This document shows, piece by piece, positions 23,050 through 30,200 of a stretch of 32,547 nucleotides of DNA. Position numbers and translations under genes: made by a program. This DNA is from CAZWRV01 sp964636325 (lineage in GTDB: Bacteria; Verrucomicrobiota; Lentisphaeria; Victivallales; GWF2-50-93), in assembly GCA_964636325.1 (NCBI GenBank), contig CAZWRV010000074.1:1-32547 (forward strand), given 5' to 3'. How positions within the stretch are numbered: the first letter of the stretch is position 1; each line of letters opens with the position of its first letter. Under the pieces are notes generated by a model. It was not told where the DNA came from. It worked only from the letters and a program-made list of their open reading frames with translations, and made no database searches.

Positions 23050-24126
23050 CTATTCCCTGTAAAATCTGTCCTTCTCCGAGATGCCGGATATTGTCTCGAC
23101 GAGGAGCCGGACGGCGTTGTCTACGTCGGCGATGTCGCATATTTCCGTCTGGTAGTGCATGTATCGGTTCGGGATGCCTACGAGGGCGGTTGCGACGCCG
23201 CGGCCTGACACCTGGAGGACAGAGGCATCAGTATAGCTCACCGGGAGATTGTGCGGTGTGAGCTGGTACGGTATCTTCTTTTTCCTTGCAACTTCAATAA
23301 TTCTGTCGACAAGCGCCCTTGTATTGTTGGGGTTCCTGAAGATTCCTGGGCCTTTGCCGAGCTTCGCCTCTCCGTCCACGAACTGCTTGGCGTCCGGCGT
23401 GTCGTTCGTCCCCCAGACGTCGACGGCGAACCCTACGTCCGGCCGTATGGCCTCGGCGGCGACTCTTGCGCCGCGCGAACCGGACTCCTCCTGGGCCGCG
23501 GCGACGCCATACACCGCGACTTTCGGCTTTCTCCGGGAAAGCGCCTTCATCGCTTCCGCTACGACGTAGACGCCGATCTTGTCGTCGAGCGCCTTGGAGA
23601 CGAAGCGTCCGTCGGCGAGGAACTTGAAGTTCGGGCGCGTCACCGCGTAGTCGCCGATACCGACCAGCCTGGATGCGGACTTCCTGTCCCTGGCGCCAAT
23701 GTCCACCCAGAGGGCCGACGGCTCATAGGTGTCTCCGCTTTTCGGGATCTCTTCGCGCTTCTTGGCTATGACGCCCGGAACCTTGCCGTTCTGTCCCAGG
23801 ATCTCGACTTCGACTCCTATCCACGCGGCGTAGTTGGGGCCGCCTATGCTGCGGAAACGGAGGAATCCGTTCTCGTCGATGTGAGTTATCTGCAGGCCGA
23901 TCTCGTCGGCGTGGCCGGTGATCATCACCTTGAACGGTGACCTCTCGTTTATCACCGCATAGGCGTTTCCGATCACGTCGCCCCAGGTGCGCTCCGCAAA
24001 CGGGGCGAGATATTCGCGGAAGAGGTTGTGCGCCTCGTCCTCGAAACCCGAGGGGCTTGCGCAGCTGAGCAGGCGTTCGAGGAATGCTTTTGCGCAAACG
24101 TCTTTTGCGCTGTGTTTTTCAGTCAT
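23050..24126 (-). CDS. M42-family metallo-aminopeptidase
   Basis: This 358-residue protein matches the M42 (glutamyl aminopeptidase / FrvX / CelM) family in length and all metal-site motifs: His72 in TGHADEIG, bridging Asp181 in ALDDKIG, Glu213-Glu214 in AQEESGSRG, Asp236 in FAVDVWGTNDTPD and His324 in NRYMHYQTE. These enzymes form large cytoplasmic tetrahedral dodecamers with two metal ions per subunit and trim N-terminal residues from peptides. There is no signal peptide. AAGGA lies ten bases before the ATG at 24126. It sits between two pseudopilin genes and could recycle peptides released from glycoproteins, which is inference. Several M42 members were once mislabelled endoglucanases, so a sugar role should not be assumed. 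Confidence 0.93.
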   Translation of the reverse strand: MTEKHSAKDVCAKAFLERLLSCASPSGFEDEAHNLFREYLAPFAERTWGDVIGNAYAVINERSPFKVMITGHADEIGLQITHIDENGFLRFRSIGGPNYAAWIGVEVEILGQNGKVPGVIAKKREEIPKSGDTYEPSALWVDIGARDRKSASRLVGIGDYAVTRPNFKFLADGRFVSKALDDKIGVYVVAEAMKALSRRKPKVAVYGVAAAQEESGSRGARVAAEAIRPDVGFAVDVWGTNDTPDAKQFVDGEAKLGKGPGIFRNPNNTRALVDRIIEVARKKKIPYQLTPHNLPVSYTDASVLQVSGRGVATALVGIPNRYMHYQTEICDIADVDNAVRLLVETISGISEKDRFYRE

Positions 24127-24176
24127 GGCTCACGGTTCCTTGCGTTTGCAGTTCATTTCCTTTTTTATATCTTGAA

Positions 24177-24195
24177 CCGGATCGTCGGGATCCGG
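24177..24195. repeat. Hairpin between P4 and the M42 gene
   Basis: CCGGATC (24177-24183) and GATCCGG (24189-24195) flank a five-base loop. It sits after the P4 stop. The following bases on the transcribed strand contain only scattered U residues, so termination would be weak. Confidence 0.45.
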
Positions 24196-24219
24196 CTCGG
24201 AGAGCTCTGCCGCGAAAGG

Positions 24220-24942
24220 TCATGGGTTGCGCTCCCATATGACCTCTTCGTTCAAATCGTTTATCAGGCTGCCGTCATATTTGAACCATTTGGCGTGTCC
24301 GTCGAAGAATGAAAGGCACGATCCGTTCGAATGCCAGCTTTCCGGAGTGTATTGGTACGGGTCGGCGTAGAGGCCATACTTGTTTATCAGCCAGCGGCTG
24401 CCGCCCACGTTCCTGGCATCTCCGAAACAGACCTGGTTGCCGGGCTTCGGGATCATATTGTAGCTGAAGATGTTTACATCCCTGTTGGTTGACTGGACGA
24501 ACTTGTTGGCCAGCCGGTAGTTGTATCCGTAGCTTAGCTTGTATGTCCCGGCGGGCTTGAGCGGACAATAAATGCCATGATACCAGTCGCCGTAGTAGCA
24601 GTATGGGGCGTCGAGAGGCTCGTAGTCCTTGGGGCAGACCGCAACGCTGGCAGGCCCCATCTTGAAGTTAAGCGCGCCGGCCAAGTTGCGCGGCCAGAAA
24701 TCCCAGCCGAACCAGCGGTCGCCGTGGTCGCTCACATAGCTGCCGGCAGCCAGATTGCATTGCCTGAGATTGTTGAGGCAGCAGATTTTCAGAGAGGCTT
24801 CCTTGGCCATGCGCAGCCCGGGAAGGAGAATTGCAACCAGTATTGCGATGATGGCGATGGCGACCAGGAGCTCTATGAGTGTAAAAGTTTTTCGTGCAGA
24901 CAAACTTTTACCCGCTCTGGGAAGATTGCCGTTTTTGTGCAT
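24220..24942 (-). CDS. Pseudopilin-like protein with prepilin leader, P4
   Basis: The frame is open from 25011, but the added 23 residues are repeat-derived. The ATG at 24942 gives a leader of the P3/P5 type (MHKNGNLPRAGKSLSARKT) before FTLIELLVAIAIIAILVAIL. The resulting protein has 240 residues. A GGAGG-containing run lies upstream, a little further away than optimal. The globular domain has CCLNN and AVCPKD cysteines and ends with a canonical H-x9-DG motif (HSNGSCLSFFDG). It precedes the M42 peptidase gene and is preceded by the large hairpin-rich gap. Its leader codons retain only ten pairs of the palindrome seen in P3 and P5. Confidence 0.88.
   Translation of the reverse strand: MHKNGNLPRAGKSLSARKTFTLIELLVAIAIIAILVAILLPGLRMAKEASLKICCLNNLRQCNLAAGSYVSDHGDRWFGWDFWPRNLAGALNFKMGPASVAVCPKDYEPLDAPYCYYGDWYHGIYCPLKPAGTYKLSYGYNYRLANKFVQSTNRDVNIFSYNMIPKPGNQVCFGDARNVGGSRWLINKYGLYADPYQYTPESWHSNGSCLSFFDGHAKWFKYDGSLINDLNEEVIWERNP
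24881..24911 (-). repeat. Partly decayed coding hairpin in P4 leader codons
   Basis: GTAAAAGTTT (24881-24890) and AAACTTTTAC (24902-24911) pair perfectly around an 11-base loop. This is the same element as in P3 and P5, with the inner pairs lost by changes that replace FPR/FSR with LSA in the protein. Confidence 0.8.
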
Positions 24943-25506
24943 GATGCTATTCCGCTCCTCCTGAAACTCGAGGTGGCCGGAGCATTCTGCTCCGGACTGA
25001 AGATTGGACAATCCCTGAAATCCTTATACTATCTCGTCCGCAACGGACGAGATTTTGGACTGCGGCGGCTTGACGCCCGTTTTCATGGCCGGTCAAGCCC
25101 GGCCATCAAAAGCAGTCTCAAGCGACCGCACTCCGAATATTAGACTGTCTCCGGCATAAACCTTTCATTTTCAATAAATTACTTTATCCACAAGCTGTGC
25201 CATTATTCGACTCCGGCAAATTCTAAAGTTATTCCTTTAGGCTGATAAATTTACATTTTGATTGCGGAGATTTCGGGAATTGCTCCGTATTCTGAGAGGC
25301 CGCCGATACCGAGGTATCGAAGGCTCTAGAAGGGTGCGGAGCAAAACCGAAAGACCGCAGCCGCCTTGCGGCGAGCATCTTTGGAGCGTATTTTTCCGTT
25401 TCTTCCTCGGACGACATTCATGTCGCCGCCCGGTCGGAACGAAAAAATCCAATCCCAAATCCTGCTCGCCAAAATGTGAATTTTCACGCTAAAGGAGTAT
25501 ACACAA

Positions 25507-25556
25507 CGACAGAACCGGCATATTTCCTCGCTAGAGCGGCACGCTCCTGTAACTCG
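25507..25556. repeat. R2-type flank pair, copy 3
   Basis: CGACAGAAC (25507-25515) and the flank beginning GAGCGGCACGCTCCTG (25534-25556) are the same flanks as at 18032-18083 and 32452-32501, but the sequence between them differs and pairs poorly here. This shows that the middle is the variable part of the element. Confidence 0.65.
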
Positions 25557-25568
25557 GTTCCTTGTAGC

Positions 25569-25588
25569 GCCAATCTGCAGATTGGCGA
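25569..25588. repeat. Perfect 20-base palindrome
   Basis: CGCCAATCTGCAGATTGGCG is fully self-complementary with no loop. It follows the AACTCG boundary of the R2-type element and precedes the terminator-like hairpin. A protein-binding site or part of a hairpin cassette are both possible. Confidence 0.6.
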
Positions 25589-25589
25589 A

Positions 25590-25614
25590 TTAAAAGGCCG
25601 AGCTGCTGCTCGGC
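25590..25614 (-). terminator. Predicted rho-independent terminator after G4
   Basis: On the minus strand the stem GCCGAGC / GCTCGGC (seven G+C-rich pairs, four-base loop; 25597-25614) is followed directly by CTTTTAA. It lies 22 bases beyond the G4 stop codon at 25637. It would end the transcript that carries the alpha/alpha-barrel, dehydrogenase, amidohydrolase and G4 genes. Confidence 0.6.
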
Positions 25615-25636
25615 GTTCCCGGGCAATTGTATCCGC

Positions 25637-28282
25637 CTATTTCGCCTTTGTTATTTTTATAAGTTCGACCTGGCCCTGGGGGACATCCACAGAAAAGCTC
25701 TTGAGTGCCTTCCCGTCGAGCGACAGGCCGAGTTCGCTGAGCTTCTTCGTAGCCGAGCAGTATGACTCGACATCATATTTTACGTCTTCCAGCGGAAGAG
25801 TCACGCACGGCCTGGCCGTTTCTCCGTTCTTGGTGCTCCAGTTGCCGAGATAGACCAGGAAACCGTCCTGCTTCGGGAGGCATCTCACGATGCACTCGAC
25901 CGGTGCGCCGTTTGCGCTGAAGCCGTAGCCTGACGGTCCGATTATGCCGTCGAGGAGCTTCAGATACTCGGCCCTCTTGACCGCGGAGTTGCCGACGGCG
26001 GCTAGGTTGTCCTTGACGACGGTGACGTTCTTGTTCTCCGCAAGCTGCTTCAGCAGCGGTTCAGGATGCGGGTTGCCGAATTCGTCGACCGGCGCAAGCT
26101 GGTCGAAGACTATCAGCTTTGTGCCTGCGTCGACGGCCTCCTTGATTTTTGCGACGGCCTCCTTCGACAGTGAATATTGGAAGGGCATGATGAGAACCTT
26201 GAAGCGCTTGAGGTTCTCAAGGTTGTCCATGCGGTCGGTGAAGGCGGCCTTGTACGGAATGCCGTTTTCGCAGAGGAGGCTTTCCATCGCGAGCTTCGAG
26301 CCTACGCCCCGGAGAGCGTCCATCTTGAGGACGCGGTCGCGCTCGCTGCCGGCGCTCTTGACGGCCGCCTTGTTTATGTCGTCGCCGGCGTAGAGGAGGT
26401 TGAATGCGACGTCGCTGCCGGAGTCCCCGCCGCAGAGCCCCTCGAGCTTGGTCCTCCACCAGTCCTCCGAGGCCCTGGAAAGCAGCAGGCATGCGACATC
26501 GGGCGTGCTGGTTTCGCGGACGCCCCACTGCTCGAGGAGGCGGATCATCTTGTGGCATTCGAGGGCGTTGGGCCACCAGCCCTTGTCGTACATGTAGTTG
26601 AGGCGGTAGTTCTCGTAGGCCTTGGCGCCGAGCATGATCTGCGGAAGGGCGTAGCCGAAGAGCTGAATCGGATAATCGATGCTGGTGTCCTGGACTCCGA
26701 GCCATTGGATGCTGGCGAGCAGCTTGTCCTCGCCTGCGGCCGCGGCGATCCGGCGTGTGTATGCGGAATGCCTGCCGACCGGCGGCAGTATCGCGTTGCC
26801 GTACATCTGCGCGAGGTCCGCGCCCGGGCAGTTCTCCATGATGTCTAGGCACATGTTGTGCTCGAGCCTCCCTGAAAGATCTTCCGTAGTCTTGTTGTCG
26901 CTCATGACAATCTGCGCGGAGGGCTTCAGGTTCTTGAGCTGGCCTGCCACCTGGTGGAAGAGTCCGGCTATCTTGTTGTATTCGAAGAGCTTCCACTTCC
27001 GGTATTGTTCGGAATCGTCTATCTTGCCCCGGTTTATCGCGGCGATCGCGCCGCTTTTGTTCACGGAGAATTCGGCGCCCTTGGGCAGCGAGTCATAACC
27101 GTATATCCTCTTGAACTCGGCCGTGCAGAGCGGACAGTTTACGCGGGAGAGGTTGTGGCCTTTGAAGTAGTATTCGTCCGGAGTTACATAGACGCCGTCC
27201 GCGCCGTGCTCGAGGGCGCCCTTCAGGAATTCGAACCATTTGTCGCGGAAGCCGTTGTCGCAGATGACGCAGGGGTAGGCAACCTTGTATTGTTCCGCGA
27301 CGCCGACCAGGCGGTCGCTCTGCTCGTATGGATAATCCCAGCGGCAGTAGGGCATCGGTGCGCGCTTCCCGCGCTCCTGGAAAGGCGACATCCAAGCATG
27401 CGAGAAGAAATAGATTTTGAGGCCGTTCTTGTGGAGGGCCGCAGCTAGCGGCGCCAGCTGGTCGTGACCGTGCCCCGGCCAGAGCTTCTCGTCCTTCCAC
27501 GGCATCTCGTCGTCGCAGCACGCCGTCTCGATGAAGAGGCGCGCGCTGTTGGCGTCGGCCTCCTTGAATCGCTTTAGCATTTCTTTGAAACCCGCAGACT
27601 CCTCGAGGTTTTCACATGACTTGCTCCGCTGGATTCCGGCGTGCCATGTGTCTATGCAGAGGCGGATGTCGATGTCCTTGCGCTTGAATTCGGGGAGCGG
27701 CTTTTCGGCGCCGGGCTTGAGTTCGGTTGAGGCTTTCGCCGGCGTCTTCGCCGCGGCGGGCGCCTGCTCTTTGCTGTAGATTTCGATCTCGGACAGTATT
27801 GGGAACGGCGCACGGTAGCCGGCCTGGCCCTCGAGCGCGGTGAATTTGAGGCCGTGGATCTTCTTGCCGACGGGTATGGCGATGAATTGGTTTACGACGG
27901 CCTTCTCGTCGGCCTGCTCCTTGACGGGGGTTATAAACTCGCCTTTTCCCTCAAGATCGGCCAGGAGGCGGTATTTAGTGGCCGGGCTTCCGTTCTGCAT
28001 GAAGCGGAACATGGTAACTTCGACCGGATTCTGGAAGCGGACAATCACTTCGCCGGCGCCTTCCGCGCCGGGGCACCATATGCCCTGAGTCGCGATGTCG
28101 CCGTCATTAAGCAGTGCTATCCCCTGCATTCCGGGCAAAGTGCTCACCTCGGCGGTTTCGCTCCATTTCAGCGGTGTCCCCCAGGCCGGATCGGCCGGTG
28201 ACGGCCTCTGGGGTTCGTCGGCCATGATTCCAAGCGCGAGTCCCAGGAGGGCACAGCCCGTCGTCAGCAGTTTTCTTTTCAT
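25637..28282 (-). CDS. G4: secreted modular TIM-barrel hydrolase paralog
   Basis: This 881-residue member is the simplest of the four. A signal peptide (MKRKLLTTGCALLGLALGIMA) is followed by a discoidin-like domain (about 35-172) with the loop ADLEGKGEF, an Ala/Lys/Pro linker (174-198) and a TIM barrel (about 200-580) with VTPDEYYF (Asp369-Glu370) and IVMSDNKTTED. The LLLSRASEDWW motif, a GATase-like domain (VLIMPFQYSL, VDEFGNP) and a terminal beta domain with YLGNWS follow. AAAGGA eight bases before the ATG supports the start. The gene begins 27 bases after the amidohydrolase stop and closes that operon ahead of a probable terminator. It resembles GH42-like and other putative glycoside hydrolases, but I cannot name a characterised family. 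Confidence 0.82.
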   Translation of the reverse strand: MKRKLLTTGCALLGLALGIMADEPQRPSPADPAWGTPLKWSETAEVSTLPGMQGIALLNDGDIATQGIWCPGAEGAGEVIVRFQNPVEVTMFRFMQNGSPATKYRLLADLEGKGEFITPVKEQADEKAVVNQFIAIPVGKKIHGLKFTALEGQAGYRAPFPILSEIEIYSKEQAPAAAKTPAKASTELKPGAEKPLPEFKRKDIDIRLCIDTWHAGIQRSKSCENLEESAGFKEMLKRFKEADANSARLFIETACCDDEMPWKDEKLWPGHGHDQLAPLAAALHKNGLKIYFFSHAWMSPFQERGKRAPMPYCRWDYPYEQSDRLVGVAEQYKVAYPCVICDNGFRDKWFEFLKGALEHGADGVYVTPDEYYFKGHNLSRVNCPLCTAEFKRIYGYDSLPKGAEFSVNKSGAIAAINRGKIDDSEQYRKWKLFEYNKIAGLFHQVAGQLKNLKPSAQIVMSDNKTTEDLSGRLEHNMCLDIMENCPGADLAQMYGNAILPPVGRHSAYTRRIAAAAGEDKLLASIQWLGVQDTSIDYPIQLFGYALPQIMLGAKAYENYRLNYMYDKGWWPNALECHKMIRLLEQWGVRETSTPDVACLLLSRASEDWWRTKLEGLCGGDSGSDVAFNLLYAGDDINKAAVKSAGSERDRVLKMDALRGVGSKLAMESLLCENGIPYKAAFTDRMDNLENLKRFKVLIMPFQYSLSKEAVAKIKEAVDAGTKLIVFDQLAPVDEFGNPHPEPLLKQLAENKNVTVVKDNLAAVGNSAVKRAEYLKLLDGIIGPSGYGFSANGAPVECIVRCLPKQDGFLVYLGNWSTKNGETARPCVTLPLEDVKYDVESYCSATKKLSELGLSLDGKALKSFSVDVPQGQVELIKITKAK

Positions 28283-28309
28283 CCGCCAATTCCTTTTTTT
28301 AATATTTGT

Positions 28310-29185
28310 TCAGTCCATGATCATCTTTTCGGCGTTCCCGTGGTATATCTTCTCCAGCGTTTCGGCCGGCAGATTCAGTGATTCCATCAGTTCCCGGTGC
28401 TGGCTGCCGAAGCAGTCGCGGGCGAAGAGCACGCGGTCCTGGAACTCGGCCAGGAACAGTCTTGCGAAGTCCGGATCCCTGCTGAGCGCCAAGCGGCCCG
28501 ATTCGGCCGAGATGTCGCAGTAAAGGTTCGGATATTTCCTGAGCAGCTCCGGAAGCCTGCCGCCCGGGATGACTTTGCATTCCTGGGGCGGATAGATGCA
28601 CTGGCGCCAGAGTTCGTCGTTCGAGATGTGGGCCCAGAATCCGGGGGCGTGTCCCAGGAAGACGGTGCCGGGGCAGGCCTGTAAAATCCTTTCGACCGTG
28701 TCTATGGTTCCGCCCCACCATTCGGCGCGAGGATCCCTGTCGGACTTCTGGGAGTCGTACTGCAGGTGGAATGTGACAGGCATGCCGCGCTCGCCTGCTA
28801 CATTGAAGAGCCTGATAGCGTCCGGGCTGTCATACATCATCCTGCACTTCAGTTCGCCGCAGACTTTCGCGCCATAGATGCCGTGGGCGGCCCTGAGCCT
28901 GGCGCATGCGTCCGGCAGGCGCGGGTCGGGACAGAATCCGAGGACGAATTTTTCCGGCCTCTTCTCCTTGTATGCAAGGCAGAGGCTGAGCGGGATCGGT
29001 CCTGTCGTTGCCCCCAGAGCCGGGCCTGCAAGAACGCTTTTGTAGATGAAGTCGTATTCGTTCTCCGGACATTCCCATGTCATAAGCCATGTCCGTGAAA
29101 TCCCGTGCAGTTCCATGTCTTCGAGGAATTTCCCGAAGCCATGGCCGTGCCAGTCCGGATGGTTGTGCGCGTCAATTATTTTCAT
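28310..29185 (-). CDS. Amidohydrolase-2 family metal-dependent hydrolase
   Basis: The 291-residue protein begins with the metal-binding HxH of this superfamily (IDAHNHPDW, His7 and His9). It continues with further expected ligands in VTFHLQYD, FLGHAPGFW and LFARDCFGS (Asp). The length and layout fit Amidohydro_2 TIM-barrel enzymes, which include sugar lactonases such as L-fuconolactonase, decarboxylases and hydratases. No signal peptide is present. Its start overlaps the end of the dehydrogenase gene by 14 bases, so the two are translationally coupled. Together with that dehydrogenase, a sugar oxidation plus lactone hydrolysis step is an attractive reading. This is inference, and a lactonase cannot be distinguished from the other activities here. 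Confidence 0.85.
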   Translation of the reverse strand: MKIIDAHNHPDWHGHGFGKFLEDMELHGISRTWLMTWECPENEYDFIYKSVLAGPALGATTGPIPLSLCLAYKEKRPEKFVLGFCPDPRLPDACARLRAAHGIYGAKVCGELKCRMMYDSPDAIRLFNVAGERGMPVTFHLQYDSQKSDRDPRAEWWGGTIDTVERILQACPGTVFLGHAPGFWAHISNDELWRQCIYPPQECKVIPGGRLPELLRKYPNLYCDISAESGRLALSRDPDFARLFLAEFQDRVLFARDCFGSQHRELMESLNLPAETLEKIYHGNAEKMIMD

Positions 29186-30200
29186 CTGTCCTCCATTCTA
29201 TCATGGCCGCCAAGGCGTTGTTCTTTTCCCTGCAGAGAGCGTCGTACACCGGCTGTGGATTCCTGTAGGATCCACGGTGGGTGACAAGTCCGGATAGGTC
29301 CAGCTTTTTCCTCCGCATATAGTCAAGGATCAGGAGGAAGTTGCGCGACTGGCACCATGGGTCATGCATTGTTTCAGAGGCGGGGCAGTTGGGGTTGTAG
29401 GCGCCGATCAGCGCGACCTCGCGCTTGTGGACATGGCTGTATAAGTCGAGAGTCGCCTCGCCGTGCGGGCTTCCCAGCAGGACGACTCGGCCGCCTTTCG
29501 CCGCGCAGCGGAGGCCGCTGTTGATGGCCTTCGGATTGCCGGTTGCGTCGACCACGATCTCGCAGCCGCGGCCGCCTGTGAGCTTTTTCACCTCGTCCTC
29601 CAGTGACTCCGAGTCGGCGGCGAGGGCGAAATCGGCGCCTCCCTTCAGCGCCAGCTCGCGGCGCATCGGGAAGATGTCGGCGGCGAAGATGCGATCGACT
29701 CCGGAGAGGCGCAACAACCGGACCGCCGCCTGGCCTATGGCCCCTAGGCCCATCACCAGCACGTTTTCGCCGAACTGGGGAGCGGCCCGGCGCACTCCGT
29801 GGAGCGCTATCCCAAGGAGCGTGGTGAAGACGGCGTCCTCGTCTGCAACCGCATCGGGGATGTGCCACGCCTTTTCGGAGGGGACGTCTGTGACGCTGAC
29901 GTGGCCTGTCTCGGCGTAAATGCGTTCGCCGACTTTTAAGTTTCCGACTCCGTCTCCCACTTCCTCGATTACGCCCACGGCCGAATAGCCAGGCGCGCAG
30001 CGCGGCTCGTCAGGCCGGACGTTTCTGAGCGAGCTGTGGATGCCCGTGAAGAACGCCAGTTCGGTGCCCGGGCTAATCAGGCTTAGGCGGGTGCGCATCC
30101 TGACATGGCCGGGCGCAAGGGCACCCAGCTCCTCCTCGTCGGACAGGCCGGCCTTGCCCTGCGCCGGAAAGACAATGTAGCGGTAGCGCCTGCTGCTCAT
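29172..30200 (-). CDS. MDR-family (alcohol/sugar) dehydrogenase, NAD(P)-dependent
   Basis: The frame is open from 30332, but the ATG at 30200 overlaps the upstream stop as ATGA and begins a typical N-terminus (MSSRRYRYIVFPAQGK), giving 342 residues. The Rossmann motif is GLGAIG (about residues 151-156) and is followed by IFAADIFPMRRELALKGGADF. The catalytic region has SPGTEL in place of the usual zinc-ligand cysteine, and PGYSAVG in place of GHE. The four-Cys structural zinc loop is missing. This is the pattern of the SPGTE-type dehydrogenases related to bi-domain oxidoreductases. Oxidation of a sugar or polyol is likely from context. The substrate is unknown. Confidence 0.85.
   Translation of the reverse strand: MSSRRYRYIVFPAQGKAGLSDEEELGALAPGHVRMRTRLSLISPGTELAFFTGIHSSLRNVRPDEPRCAPGYSAVGVIEEVGDGVGNLKVGERIYAETGHVSVTDVPSEKAWHIPDAVADEDAVFTTLLGIALHGVRRAAPQFGENVLVMGLGAIGQAAVRLLRLSGVDRIFAADIFPMRRELALKGGADFALAADSESLEDEVKKLTGGRGCEIVVDATGNPKAINSGLRCAAKGGRVVLLGSPHGEATLDLYSHVHKREVALIGAYNPNCPASETMHDPWCQSRNFLLILDYMRRKKLDLSGLVTHRGSYRNPQPVYDALCREKNNALAAMIEWRTDENN

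Larger units (their letters stand above)
24943..25636. other. 690-base gap made of hairpin cassettes, no accepted gene
   Basis: No convincing coding region is present on either strand. The short frames here encode Arg/Ser-rich repeat translations. Perfect or near-perfect hairpins are CCGGAGCA-TTC-TGCTCCGG (24977-24995), ATCTCGTCCG-CAA-CGGACGAGAT (25031-25053), ATGGCCGG/CCGGCCAT (25085-25106), GATACC-GA-GGTATC (25305-25318), CGACAT-TC-ATGTCG (25412-25425), a 20-base palindrome (25569-25588) and a terminator-like hairpin (25597-25614). An R2-type flank pair lies at 25507-25556. A relatively AT-rich stretch at 25150-25265 could hold the promoter for the genes to the left. Confidence 0.6.

Noticed and set aside
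15038..24942. P1-P5 as parts of a complete type II secretion or type IV pilus operon
   Set aside because: No ATPase, inner-membrane platform, secretin or prepilin peptidase gene is present in the window. Only isolated pseudopilin-like genes are seen.
24943..25011. Extended start of P4 at 25011
   Set aside because: The added sequence is derived from the AACTCGA repeat boundary and hairpin. The ATG at 24942 gives the same leader type as P3 and P5.
25229..25492. Small frames on both strands (62-76 residues) in the hairpin-rich gap
   Set aside because: They read across perfect hairpins in both directions, with Arg/Ser-rich repeat-like products and no good start signals.
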